From Linum tenue (lineage: Eukaryota; Streptophyta; Magnoliopsida; Malpighiales; Linaceae), in NCBI GenBank assembly GCA_946122785.1, contig CAMGYJ010000010.1, forward strand, positions 48,629,134 to 48,693,133: a DNA stretch of 64,000 nucleotides, given 5' to 3'. This document shows, piece after piece, positions 9,867 to 20,988 of the stretch. A program made the translations under genes and the position numbers. Under the pieces are notes generated by a model that saw nothing but the letters and a program-made list of their open reading frames with translations, made no database searches and had not been told where the DNA came from. Numbering within the stretch: the first letter of the stretch is position 1; each line of letters opens with the position of its first letter.

Positions 9867-12800
9867 TCAGGAGGAAGGAACAGCTCTGACTGGAACATCA
9901 GATGGGTAGTCTTGCGGGTACCTCGTGACAGTCTGTTGCAGCAACTTCTCTTGCTCAAACAGATTGGAAGGAACGGCATCATAGACATCTGTAAACATAT
10001 CCCCGACAGGCGGCTTCTCGATCTTTTCTGCTACCTGAATGGCCTTCAAAAGCTGTTTTTTTTTCCCAAGCGAAGGCCATGGTTCAATCAGGGAACAATT
10101 TGGAGAGAGAAGTTTAGTAAGGATTGACGATAAATGCTAGTCCCTATACTACCTGTAACTTCTAAGCAACAAGTTTCTGTATGATTCCATCTAAATCAGT
10201 TACTGGTGAGTGCGATCATCCTTAATAAACACATCACTGGAGACTCAAATGTTATGTGCACCAGTTATCTCCATTTTGCCCCTCAATCGCATCCACCATC
10301 GAGGACTGAATGAAGGGTTGAGGGAGGGGGAAAAGACTGGACTTTAATTATACATGACATGTGAGTCATCAGAGACGTACTCATTAAGCATGGATGGACA
10401 CATAGTACATGAAGCATATTAGCTAAAGCAACAGTATAGAGAATGACATCAATCAGCAGAAACAGAGAGGTGAAGAACTTTTAGCGAATCACAGTTTCTT
10501 ACCTCCTTCCTGGAGTTGCTTCTAAGCTCTGCCTCGGCCTCATCGTTCCACCAACCGTTGCTCTCCAACCACTTCCGGTATAAAGTCAGAGGGTTCCGTG
10601 CCATTTGCCACCATTCAATCTCCTCAAGTGGACGGTACCTAGTGGAATCGTCCGATGTGGTGTGATGCCCTACTCGGTACGTTACAGCCTGCCAATGAAA
10701 TGCTCGCGTAAGATATTCTATGAGGTTATTTTGAGGAAAATGTTACCAGAAGCATAAAGTAGAACTCAAACTGGGTGAGAAAAATAATTAAAGTGAATAA
10801 TTTTGAAATGGTGATCCCGTGTTGTTGACATTTTACATATATGTGTTTATCAATACCTTCGTTGTTAACTTTTTTAGGATATATGTAACATCTAACTTCA
10901 TGGGTAATTCTATATTTGAGGTTGATTGTCTATAAATGTTTGTTTGCAACATTTTGTCGTTGTACAACTTTCATGCATGATGCTCTAGGCCTGTTTGATG
11001 AAATTAAGTAAAACACTTTATCTTTCAGTAGAAGAAGAAACAAAGTTCACCTCAATCAGGATGGGTTTTTGTTCAGTTATTGCCATTTCCCGAGCAGAAC
11101 GAACTGCAGAGTACATTGCAAGAGCATCATTACCATCTACACGGATGCTGCGAACTCCATAAGCCTGCCCTTTAACCACAACTCCATCACCTACCAATCA
11201 CACATTAAGAAGACCATAAGACACAGATTTTAGACTCTTCCAAAAGTAAGAGAATGCAGAGGAGGGAAGAATACTTCGGAACTGGTCTGAAGCTGGTGTA
11301 CTAATAGCCCATCCATTGTTCCGGCAGAGAAATATGACTGGAGCTTCCAAGACCGCAGCAAAATTCAAAGCAGCATGGAAATCTCCCTATCAGTACATAA
11401 CGTGTTAGAGAAAGAATCAAAAGCATAATAAAGGAGAGCAGTTTAAATTAAAATTATAAGTCCTATTTGTGCCACCTCAGAGCATAAATGAGAAACCAAT
11501 CATGTTTATCTGCCCATGATAATTCTCTGGCAGAATCATGTATGCATAAGAAAAGGAAAGCCCCAGCAGAAAACATGACAAATGGGCAAATAAATATTCA
11601 CCGTCCTTGGTGAAGGGAGAGAGGGTTACTCTCAAGGATCAGAAGTCAGAACAACAGATAAAACATACCAATCAGTGACCTGATCACACTCATGGTCCCT
11701 AAGAATTGCTACAAGAGTGGACAGCACCCCATATTAGATCTTTCAAGCCAGGTAAGTTATATCCCTCTAGGAAATCACATTACTGCCTCAGAAGATCAAG
11801 ATTCAGGCAGTTAATTGCCTAAGCAGCTTTCTGAATCAGTCAATTGTAATCACATGAGAAAAAGAAAAAAAAAAACAGTGAAATAGAATATTTGTTACCT
11901 CACTGGAACCGCCATCACCAAAGTACCCAACAACACAAGCATCTTTGCCATCCATCTTCAAGGAATATGCAGCACCAACAGCATGCGGAAGTTGTGAACT
12001 GCGAACGCAATAGCAAAATCTGTAATGTTCCCTTCAACCCAAAGGTGAAGGAATTGTAAAACAACAAAATTTGCAAGGGTCATCATCTTACGCAATCGTC
12101 GATGCAACAGTGAAATAATTAAGCTTTTTCGATCCGTAGTGCACAGGCATCTGTCTTCCTTTACCATCATCGAATTTATTGCTGAAGCATTGGTTAGCAA
12201 AATCTTGAGGTGTGAAACCACGCCACAAGAGAATTCCTGGCTCCCTATACTGCACCAGTCATCAGCAGATTATTTTTCTTTACCCTAAAAAAAACAATGC
12301 ACATATGAATCTACTCATGGATCTATCAAAATCATGATAACAGAAGTATCTAAATGAAGGCAATGAATTAGTGCAAAGAGAGAATGAGAGTACTATTTAC
12401 TATTCCATAAAACCTGAGGGACAATGAAATCATCAATCTTGAGTGCTGCTGCTGACGCAATATTGATCGCCTCCTCTCCTGTAGTTGTAACATAGAACGA
12501 AATCCTTCCTTGCCTCTGCGCTTCATAAAAGATGGTGTCCATGGTGTTCAGTTTCACCATATCAGTGTACATCTTCATAGCAATCTCTTTGCTGATCTGG
12601 TTCCAACAACAGTACAAGTAAGACATCATCCTCATAAATAAACATATGCTTTTATCGGTACCGAAACAGGAGCAGATATTTGAGTCAAAGTACCCCAGCA
12701 AAGTTTCTAGAGTCGATTAGCTGACCGTTGTTGTCGAGTACACGGTAGCAGGGAACCTTCTCCTCCGGCAATTCAGATGTGAATCTCATCCCCGAGGTAT

Positions 12801-13386
12801 ATGGTACTTTCCCTCCCAGCACACTGAATTTCTGCAAAATTTCAATGGAATCATGGCAGTTAAGCACGTTCTGGAACCGAGAGGGGAGAACCACTAGTTG
12901 ATAACATTTGCAAATGGCGAACTTGGATTATCAGTTCCCGCGAAGATCATCACAGATCAAAGCAAACTTTAGCAAAATACACAGGTCCTCAACTTCACTA
13001 AACCAAGGGAAAACACGAAAGCGATCGCCCATGGAAGTGCAAATTAGACAAACCAAATACCAAAGCCCCGGACGAACATAAGAGCAAGTACAAACAAGCA
13101 ACATCGCTGCCAAATTGAGCTTACAATAGTTCCTAATCCACTAAAAAAGCTAGAACAGAATCGTCCGAGCTAGTTATACCTGACTGATTTCGTCATCATA
13201 GCAGTGAGAATCCACCCGACTCTCCGATTCGGTTGTCTGAAATCGACGAGGAGAGGAGAAGAAGAGACTGAAACTCGAGAGGCCGAAACCACGGCCGCCT
13301 TGAAAGCCCGGTCTGGCGATGAGACCCGCGGTGGTGGTGATTTTACCGGAGTTCCTCAGGAGAGAAGCCATTGATGGAACATGCAA
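9867..13386 (-). CDS. BCKDHA: Branched-chain 2-oxoacid dehydrogenase E1 subunit alpha, mitochondrial
   Basis: The E1 alpha subunit decarboxylates branched-chain 2-oxoacids from Leu, Ile and Val with thiamine diphosphate in the mitochondrial matrix. Nine exons on the minus strand: 13386-13180, 12831-12694, 12596-12414, 12249-12092, 11998-11899, 11386-11275, 11190-11051, 10688-10503 and 10052-9867. They sum to 1410 bp (469 residues plus stop), close to the Arabidopsis protein. The first about 60 residues are Arg/Ser-rich with RRF, as a transit peptide; [10 protein letters not shown] at 13371 is an alternative start. The thiamine-diphosphate motif runs from GDGGSSE to CRNNGW across the exon 5/6 border. 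The phosphorylation-loop region reads [16 protein letters not shown], with Thr where the mammalian regulatory Ser stands. The frame is intact. Confidence 0.95.
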
Positions 13387-13900
13387 ATGCAGATGGAAGA
13401 GCTTTCAGTAGTTCCCAGTTGACTGTTGTGTTGAGACGTTATTTTCCTTTCCTTTTTCAATGACTCGGGAAGACAGAAGGAAAAAAAAGATTAAAAAAAG
13501 ACTGGACTGATGGAACGAGAAAATTGGTCTCATTCTCACGTGTGCAAATTTGATGGGAACAGTTGGTGACTTGGTGGATAAGAGAACCCTTGGGAGTTGT
13601 GAGGAGAGATTTCGCTGTGGGCTATTGGGCCGGTTTGGTGGGCTAGGCTAGTGATATAGTACATTTATGGTGATCCGCCATTTCAATCATTTTAGTAATT
13701 TCTTATTCATCTCACATACATAACTACAATTTACTTTCGGCTTATTTAACTGAATTGTTTGTTACTTCACACTTGATTACATACATCCGACATCGTTTTG
13801 TAGTCTACACATACTATAATACACCGAAGGGGAAAACGGGAGCCCCATTTGAAATTTCCTGCAACGAGAGTGAAAGTAGGAAGAACATTTTGGTCTTCAC
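13387..13900. promoter_or_regulatory. Upstream region of BCKDH E1-alpha
   Basis: Presumed leader and promoter (minus-strand transcription). No recognisable core element was fixed. A diverged copy of the repeat at 14050-14110 occurs at about 13838-13885. Confidence 0.4.
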
Positions 13901-13902
13901 AA

Positions 13903-13996
13903 TTACTTTTTTTTATTCACTAAAAAGACACGTAGTGGGATTCGAACAATGGCCATTTTAAAGAAAAACAATGATCATAACCAATCACACTAAGTA
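13903..13996 (-). mobile_element. tRNA-derived SINE
   Basis: On the minus strand a box A-like TAGTGTGATTGG (13993-13982) is followed after 32 bp by box B TGTTCGAATCC (13949-13939). A short body and an A-rich 3' end (AATAAAAAAAAG) come next. The tRNA spacing plus A-tail fits a short SINE. Flanking target duplications were not resolved. Confidence 0.6.
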
Positions 13997-14081
13997 CATT
14001 TGTTGTATCTTTTTAAATTAAAAATATATAATAGCAGGGAGGAAAAAACTTTTCCTCCATTTCAAATTCCCTGCTCCAGGA

Positions 14082-14743
14082 GCGTTTGTAGGAAGGGTAG
14101 AATAGGGAATGTCAATTTTTTCCTTTTTCCTCTATGGAACGGGCCAACTTACCGTACACATGCGGATTTAAACGGGTCCAGGAGTGTCAATTTTTTTTCT
14201 TTAAGCTCTTTTATTTCTCTATGGTGATAAAATATATATGAAAAGGCAAAAACAATACTCTTTTTTATTGCTAAAAATAATTAATTTAACAATAAACTAA
14301 TGCATGGTATCTAATGGGCTAACTGCTAATCATAAAATAAAAGAGTTGAATGAGCCTAACCTACACGGGATTTGGCCATCAAGTAAAACAAATGAACATC
14401 ATTGGTTTGCCATTCTAAAAGCGTTTGTAGGAAGAGTAGAATATGGAGTGTCAATATTTTTCTCTTTCCTCTGTGGAACGGGCCAACTTACCGTACACAT
14501 GCGGATTTAAACGGGTCCAGGAGTGTCGATTTTTTTCTTTAAGCCCTTTTATTTCTCCGTGGTGATAAAATATATATGAAAAGGCAAAAACAATACTTCT
14601 TTTTATTGCTAAAAATATAAAATTTAACAATAAACTAATGCATGGTATCTAATGGGCTAACCGCTAACCATAAAATAAAAGAGTTGAATGAGCCTGACCT
14701 ACACGGGATTTGGCCATCAAGTAAAACAAATGAACATCATTGG
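14082..14743. repeat. 339-bp tandem duplication
   Basis: Unit 1 (14082-14420) and unit 2 (from 14421 to about 14743) share long blocks such as cgggccaacttaccgtacac and aaaatatatatgaaaaggc, with scattered substitutions. The divergence shows an older event. No coding content is seen. A third, more diverged partial copy of the left end lies at about 13838-13885. Confidence 0.88.
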
Positions 14744-14744
14744 C

Positions 14745-16464
14745 TAAAATATAATATATTTTAAAGTTATTCAATGGTTCAACCTCGACCAACCCAATTA
14801 GTCCAATTTTTATCATTTCAAATATATATTATATAATTATTTGATATCATAATGATCAAATTATAGTGTATTTTACAGGGAATCGTTTGGTATTTGTTAG
14901 TAAAAAACTAAACAGAAAGATCTATTTGGTTATTTTAAACATTAAAACGATCCTAAACATTTTCAGTTCTTTTTGAATTTCTATGGTTTTATTCCCGAAT
15001 AAGTGATGTGCAAATGGCGAATTGCAGTCATCTCTTTTCTTTCACTATTTTTTATTTTCAAATAGAAAGTTTAAAAGTTAAGAATAATTAGAATTTTGCA
15101 TGGGTCGGTCAAACAGGCTTAATTTCAAGTTCTGGCCCGTTCCGATCAAGTCTAATTTATAATCACATGGTTCCCTGATACTCGATAAAAATCTCAATCC
15201 AAACCAGTTTGGTAGGTGAGTCCGTGTTTACCACCATTTTCTAGGGATACGACAACGGTGGTTTCTATCTCAAATCGTGTTGTTCGTTCTTGATTTTCTT
15301 AGATTTTATCATGGCCTGACAAAAACCAGAAAGCACAATGACGACATGATGAAAGTTTTATAAAGCTAATTAATCGGCCAACGGGTCCAGTAAAAGCTAG
15401 CAACGATTGTGAGATGCTAAATTTCCGAAAACCTACGAGATAGGCGATTTTTTATTCGATTTTCTGGAATCCGGTTTCTATAAAACTTACTCCACCTCAT
15501 CATATTACCAGAAACAATATTGTTTCACAAGGTAACATATACTTGATTTTGGTTCATAAGGCCGATTTTTGATTCGTTGCATCATTTATGTCTCTTTCCT
15601 GCTAAAATTCATTATTTTTATCACGTGTTTCAAAAAAAAGTACTATACAACAATAAGCTATACACCCCATTACATTATCAAATTTCATACCTCACCTTCT
15701 TCCGGCCAACTGGCCGGGGCCCACGCTAGTATGTACTATGTAGTGAATGTAAAATCCTAGTACGACATAACTTGGAGAAATACACACAATTTTAATATAT
15801 ATAAAGCCGATGCTTAGTTACTGTTGCCTAAAAATTATCTATTTTGATCCTCAAAGTTTATTAAATTACAACTTAGTCACTATAATGTACACTTTACATT
15901 TTGATATCCCAAATTTAATTTTAGTGTAATATCATTGAACAATTATGTTTTGGTATCTAAATTTTATGAGATTTTCGTATCTACAATTTTTTTATTCACA
16001 TATTAGTTCAATGTTTATATTTCAATTGAATCCATGAATCCAATCCACCATAACATAAAGGTATAGATTTAGTTTGTATCATAATCATACAAGATGTTGT
16101 ATCACTCAGCTGTAGGAGAGGATTCAACCTTTTTATATTTGATCAGTACATGAAACATTTACACAAATAATAAAAGAGAGACGATTCTAAAATATTGCAA
16201 GAGTGAATTTATAAACTCATTTAGTACATTTACGGGGGTACTCAATAAACTTCTACTAACTACATGTAAGAAAATATGCGACATCTACATAAGCAAGTGT
16301 CAATAAATTGTTACGGTGAAAATGGTTCACTGTTGTATTGATGGTCAACTAAAAGAAGTGGTCAAAATTTTTCCACCATCTACTTCCTCTTCGTTTCATT
16401 TTTCACTCTCCTTCCATAATCCTTTCTTTATTTCTTTCTTTTCCTTCTTCGTCTAACCCTAATT
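14745..16464. other. AT-rich intergenic DNA
   Basis: No gene found. The stretch 15830-15990 reads like a diverged plant MITE of the type with repeated 'ttagtcact' and 'tttggtatc' phrases, but I could not define ends. Confidence 0.4.
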
Positions 16465-16469
16465 AGTAT

Positions 16470-16832
16470 TGTTTGAACCATCTAACTCCGGTATGAACAA
16501 TGATATTTGTTGGTGTGGGTTGACTCGTCGTCCGTTCGTCCGATCTCGTCGGGAGGGAGAGAACCTGTGAAAGAGCCGGGGTTGCCCCCCGGATTAAGCT
16601 CCGACGAGCAAGTCAGATGTCGGTTTGTGGAGAGAGTTGAGAGAATGAGGTAGAGAGATGAAGTGTAGAGAGATAGTGGAAAGTGGAAAGTGGGGAGAGG
16701 AGGAAGAAGTCCCCCTCCTTGGTGGGTTTCATACCTTTATATACTCGTAGCGGGTTTAGAGCGTCATACGTTGTCGATTGAACGCCGTATTCCTTAGTCT
16801 CTGCGGGGAGCCCCTTAGCAACACCCCCAACA
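16470..16832 (-). repeat. Left LTR of element B (3' LTR)
   Basis: 363 bp, matching 19366-19728. The leftward TATA box reads GTATATAAAG on the minus strand (16744-16735). Confidence 0.95.
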
Positions 16833-16846
16833 ATTGCCCCCCAAGC
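16833..16846 (-). other. Polypurine tract of element B
   Basis: The minus strand reads GCTTGGGGGGCAAT directly before the 3' LTR, ending like the tract of element A (GGGGCAA). Confidence 0.65.
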
Positions 16847-17140
16847 TGGTGGTGAGTTTTAACTCATCACTAGCTTATATTTTATTTTTTTTAAATCTTT
16901 GTCGGTAATTTTGGGTGGGGCCTATGTACCCCAGTTGCCCCCCAGCTGGTGGCGCGTTTGAGTGACGCGGTGCCAGCTTCTTGCGTCTTGCCCCCCATTA
17001 GCGCCATCAACGCTTAGGATAGTAAAATATTTTAAAAATTTAATAGTGATGGGGGGATAGAGTACTTAGCTTTATATTGGCAGTGGCGGCAGGAGTAGTT
17101 GAAAGGCAGGCGCTGCGCCATTGAAACAGAACCTGAGTGG

Positions 17141-17151
17141 TAGCCTGCAGG
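17141..17151 (+). other. Half tRNA-like module (box A only)
   Basis: tagcctgcagg preceded by the same gcgccattgaaaca flank as the full modules, but with no box B at the expected distance. The hairpin array follows at once, so the module seems truncated by it. Confidence 0.5.
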
Positions 17152-17153
17152 TT

Positions 17154-17465
17154 GTTCTTTCGAACTGGGCGCGAATAGTGCTGGACTATTGCTAATTTTT
17201 GTTCTTTCGAACTAGGCGCGAATAGTGCTGGACTATTGCTAATTTTTTGTTCCGTGGAACTGGGCGCGAATAGTGCTGGACTATTGCTAATTTTTGTTCT
17301 TTCGAACTAGGCGCGAATAGTGCTGGACTATTGCTAATTTTTTTTGTTCCGTGGAACTGGGCGCGAATAGTGCTGGACTATTGCTAATTTTTGTTCTTTC
17401 GAACTAGGCGCGAATAGTGCTGGACTATTGCTAAGTTTTTGTTCTTGCGAACTGAGTGGGCGCGA
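17154..17465. repeat. Seven-unit hairpin tandem repeat, element B
   Basis: Units of 47-50 bp start at 17154, 17201, 17249, 17296, 17346, 17393 and 17441. Each has two inverted repeats. One is gttctttcgaac or gttccgtggaac near its start. The other is aatagt-gctgg-actatt, lost only in the last, degenerate unit. The first hairpin alternates between two forms that both keep pairing. Confidence 0.85.
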
Positions 17466-17509
17466 ATGTTAAAATTCAGACGCCACACCATTGAAACACA
17501 AGGTACTTG

Positions 17510-17563
17510 TGGCCTGCTGGTAAGGATGCTTGCCTGTCGAAGGAGTGGCGCGGGTTCGAAGGC
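17510..17563 (+). other. tRNA-like module B1
   Basis: Box A tggcctgctgg (17510-17520), 32-bp gap, box B ggttcgaaggc (17553-17563). Preceded by ccattgaaacacaagg. Confidence 0.7.
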
Positions 17564-17828
17564 TGGCGACGACTACATTATTTTTAAGTAGTGCGCCTGT
17601 TGAATGCGGGCCGCAAGTACGCTTGGGCGCGAGCAAGGGTGCATTGCGCTTGTGGACGCGGGTTGAGTTGGGATGGGCCGCGAATACTGAGCCGCCGAGC
17701 GGAAGTGGGCCGCGAATAGAGAAGGCGGGCGGGCTAAGTTGAGTTGGGCCGCGAGTGCGCTTGGGCGCGAGCAAGGGTGCAGGAGGTTTTAAGTTGGCCG
17801 CGCGCCATTGAAACACAAGGTGTGCGTG

Positions 17829-17882
17829 TAGCCTGCTGGTAAGGATGCTTTTGTAGTGTGGGGGTGACGCGGGTTCGAGTCC
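17829..17882 (+). other. tRNA-like module B2
   Basis: Box A tagcctgctgg (17829-17839), 32-bp gap, perfect box B ggttcgagtcc (17872-17882). Box B sits in a T-arm-like hairpin cgcggg/cccgcg. Preceded by gcgccattgaaacacaagg. Confidence 0.78.
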
Positions 17883-17973
17883 CCGCGATGATGATGCTTT
17901 TTGACGCGAGTTGGTGATGGCGCGGATTCATTAATATGAGAGTACTGCGCCCAAGGATCACCAAGCACATCTG

Positions 17974-18028
17974 TAGTCTGTTGGTGATATGGCTTGTCTG
18001 GCTGAAGAGTGAACGCGGGTTCGATTCC
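17974..18028 (+). other. tRNA-like module B3
   Basis: Box A tagtctgttgg (17974-17984), 33-bp gap, perfect box B ggttcgattcc (18018-18028). The acceptor stem does not pair, so it is tRNA-like but not a tRNA gene. Confidence 0.78.
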
Positions 18029-18215
18029 TCTTGGCGGCAGCATTTTCTTTTTGGTGGTCTCAGCGCCTGTTTGTAGGCTTTGCGGACCATGTTCTGCGGG
18101 CTTGTTGTCGAGTTGTGGATTTCCCATCTTTGGTGAGTGGGCCGCGAGTTGGAGGAGCAGCGCGAGCAAAAGGCTAAAATAAACCTTCCGCGCTCATTTG
18201 ACAACAATTGTCACG

Positions 18216-18270
18216 TAGTCCACTGGTTCCGTTTGCTTGCACACGAGTGGTTGGTCAGCGGTTCGACGCT
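18216..18270 (+). other. tRNA-like module B4
   Basis: Box A tagtccactgg (18216-18226), 33-bp gap, box B ggttcgacgct (18260-18270). Confidence 0.68.
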
Positions 18271-18458
18271 TGTCTGCCACACCTCATTTTTGGGTGCCTC
18301 GCGCACGACTGAGCGGTGATGGGCCCATCTGGCGCGAGTGGGCCGGGTGACGCGAGCTGAAGCGCCTGCGAGTCGGGCCGCGAGTGTTGTGGGCCGCGAG
18401 TTGAAGTTGAAAAACTTTAAAGTAGTGCGCTGCGCCTTCGAACCACAAACAATATTTG

Positions 18459-18512
18459 TAGCGCACTGGTATTGTTGCTTGACACGGGGAGGAGTGACGC
18501 CAGTTCGAACCC
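18459..18512 (+). other. tRNA-like module B5
   Basis: Box A tagcgcactgg (18459-18469), 32-bp gap, box B agttcgaaccc (18502-18512). Preceded by tgcgccttcgaaccacaaa. Confidence 0.7.
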
Positions 18513-18535
18513 TCGCGGCGACTTCAATTATTTTT

Positions 18536-18775
18536 GAAGGCTTCCGTGCGTTGGGCCCGAAGCAGAGCGGGGCGTGCGCTGGTGGGCTGATTTGGACGTG
18601 GGCCGGGGTTGGGCCAGAAGCAGAGCGGGCCGCGCGCTGGTGGCTGAAGCGGCTGAAATTGAAGGCTTCCGTGCGTTGGGCCAGAAGCAGAGCGGGGCGT
18701 GCGCTGGTGGGCTGATTTGGACGCGGGCCGGGGTTGGGCCAGAAGCAGAGCGGGCCGCGCGCTGGTGGGCGCCCG
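18536..18775. repeat. GC-rich 125-bp tandem repeat in element B
   Basis: Two units starting at 18536 and 18661 share gaaggcttccgtgcgttggg and gcagagcgggccgcgcgctg. Sub-repeats of ggccagaagcagagcggg occur within each. No coding signal. Confidence 0.8.
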
Positions 18776-19345
18776 CGCTGGTTGGCTGATATGGACGCGG
18801 GCGGGTCAGGCCGCGCTATGGTGGCTGAAGATGGCTTGGCGGTCCGTGAGTAAAACCCATCCATCTGCCTTGATATTTGTGTCTCTCGATTTTTGTGCTC
18901 TTTTTCTTCTGTGCACTTTTTCTGACAATGGGTGAGGGTAGAGGTAGTGTGTTATTAGAGGAAAAGTTGCAAGTGATGTGACAATTGATAGCGACCACAA
19001 GGTCTTTTCCCTCCTTTTCAGTTGGTAGCGTTTCTCGGAGACGACTTCTGGCGGTGGGCAAAGGAGTTGATGAAGGCGGCGAGGGTGAATTTTTGGACAG
19101 ATCCGCTGCCGTCGATGCGGCTTTGGAGGGTGGTAAACGCTTTAACCTTTTGTGAAGATCCAAATGATCTTCTCTTTATTGTCGAGCCCCTCCCTCTTTT
19201 CTTTTACTAGGCTGGCCTTCAAAGAATTTGGCAGCTGCTGTGGCGCCCAGTTGGTGGAGAAGATTTCCAGCTACTGTCGAATGGTGTTAAGAGGCGGCCA
19301 ATTTCCATTCTCCCTTCAAAATCGAACGAACAGATGTCGGAATCA

Positions 19346-19363
19346 GCCCCACGGTGGGCGCCA
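19346..19363 (-). other. Primer-binding site of element B
   Basis: The minus strand reads TGGCGCCCACCGTGGGGC, 2 bp from the LTR. It is the same 18 bp as in element A. Confidence 0.8.
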
Positions 19364-19365
19364 AT

Positions 19366-19728
19366 TGTTTGAACCATCTAACTCCGGTATGAACAATGAT
19401 ATTTGTTGGTGTGGGTTGACTCGTCGTCCGTTCGTCCGATCTCGTCGGGAGGGAGAGAACCTGTGAAAGAGCCGGGGTTGCCCCCCGGATTAAGCTCCGA
19501 CGAGCAAGTCAGATGTCGGTTTGTGGAGAGAGTTGAGAGAATGAGGTAGAGAGATGAAGTGTAGAGAGATAGTGGAAAGTGGAAAGTGGGGAGAGGAGGA
19601 AGAAGTCCCCCTCCTTGGTGGGTTTCATACCTTTATATACTCGTAGCGGGTTTAGAGCGTCATACGTTGTCGATTGAACGCCGTATTCCTTAGTCTCTGC
19701 GGGGAGCCCCTTAGCAACACCCCCAACA
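19366..19728 (-). repeat. Right LTR of element B (5' LTR)
   Basis: 363 bp, identical to the left LTR wherever compared. Its TATA box is at 19640-19631 on the minus strand. Confidence 0.95.
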
Positions 19729-19733
19729 AGTAT

Positions 19734-20988
19734 ACTATTTTTATGTATTCTAATCACAAGTATGAATGAGTCCATACACGACTGACCAACAGTCTAGAAA
19801 ATTAATAACTGAACCATGAACCACTAACTTTTTCAGCTCAATGTCGAGTTCAATGAAAAACAAATATATATGGTTATTACTTATTAGAAAGTCGTCGTTT
19901 TGCACTACGGGATTTGAATGCATGAAATTTTAAGCGAGTTCTAGTTTATATTCCTTTTGCTTCTCTCTAGAGTTTTTCTTTTTCACCCGCGCTATGAATT
20001 TTCAAAAATTATACATGAGATTTTCAACAATTATACATATCAAATAAATAGTAAATAATTATCATCTTAAATACATCACCATAACAGGAATTAAGTCTCA
20101 ACTATGCAAATTAAAATTGGGTAAACTTAATAGATCTTTAGATTTATAACCTAAATGTTTTCGGCACATAAGTCCTCAAAATATTGATGGAATATTATAT
20201 TATAGTACCTAAAATTTTTGTGTATTGCATTTTAGTACTTGAACTTTTGAAGTTCTACAAATAGGTCTAATTTTTGTATGTGTAATTAAAACACCCTCAA
20301 ATAAATGGGTATCTATACCCAACTCATACACATTTAGATTATGAAATTAAATATCCATACCCTACCATAACCCATCTACAAACTTCCAAATCCATATATA
20401 CGTCACTCATACCCTACTCATAATCAATGGCTCTAATTGGGTTTAGGTAAATATTATTTATTAGCCAACATTTTTAAAAAATTTAAATTGGATGTTGACC
20501 GCTATATATCTCTTCTCAGTCAAGTCAATATTACTAACAAAACTGCTAACAAAAAATTAATTTTAGCATAATAATACTAACAAAACAACATAACGGGCCA
20601 CATAATACATACTCATAGGCCATCTCCATCCGCGACAAGGTGCGGCATCGCCACCTAGTATATCTAATAGACGAATTTGGTGCTACACGCATTATTACAA
20701 TTTACAACACATCAACATAAAAGAGTCACTTACGATTTAAATTTTAATAAATTGATCAATGTTGTCCCATCACCATGCCACGTCATCATAATATACCGTC
20801 AACCCCCCCCCCCCCCCTGGCCAACCCGGGCAACCAATCCCCTATCGCCTTCTCTTTTCTCTTTCCAGCTCGAATTCTAATCGAGTAAGCTAGCAAGTAG
20901 AAAAGGAAGTATATAATTATGGATTGGAACCCTAATCAATAGTCTCTGAGTCTTGGCTCTGATTGGAGAGCTGTAGTCGTTGCTGGGC
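19734..20988. other. AT-rich intergenic DNA
   Basis: No gene found. 20120-20280 resembles the diverged MITE-like phrases at 15830-15990. A run of about 14 C lies at 20805-20818. Confidence 0.4.

Larger units (their letters stand above)
16465..19733 (-). mobile_element. Non-autonomous LTR retrotransposon, element B
   Basis: The element is complete. LTRs of 363 bp (16470-16832 and 19366-19728) begin TG, end CA and appear identical, with agtat target duplications at 16465-16469 and 19729-19733. The orientation is minus, shown by the primer-binding site at 19346-19363, the G-rich tract at 16833-16846 and a leftward TATA box in each LTR. The 2533-bp interior encodes no recognisable retroelement protein. 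It contains a seven-unit hairpin repeat array, five tRNA-like modules, one half-module and a GC-rich tandem repeat. The LTR is organised like that of element A (shared phrases near aacctgtg, ctccgacg and tgtagagaga), so A and B are diverged families of one lineage. Confidence 0.93.

Noticed and set aside
18211..18864. 217-codon minus-strand open frame in element B (also 17734-18207, 17789-18169 and, in element A, 5705-6313)
   Set aside because: They are Pro/Arg/Ala-rich translations of GC-rich repeats and of the reverse of the tRNA-like modules. No CCHC, protease, reverse transcriptase or integrase motif is present, so they are not gag or pol.
20805..20818. Long C run
   Set aside because: A simple homopolymer, possibly of uncertain length; no feature attached.
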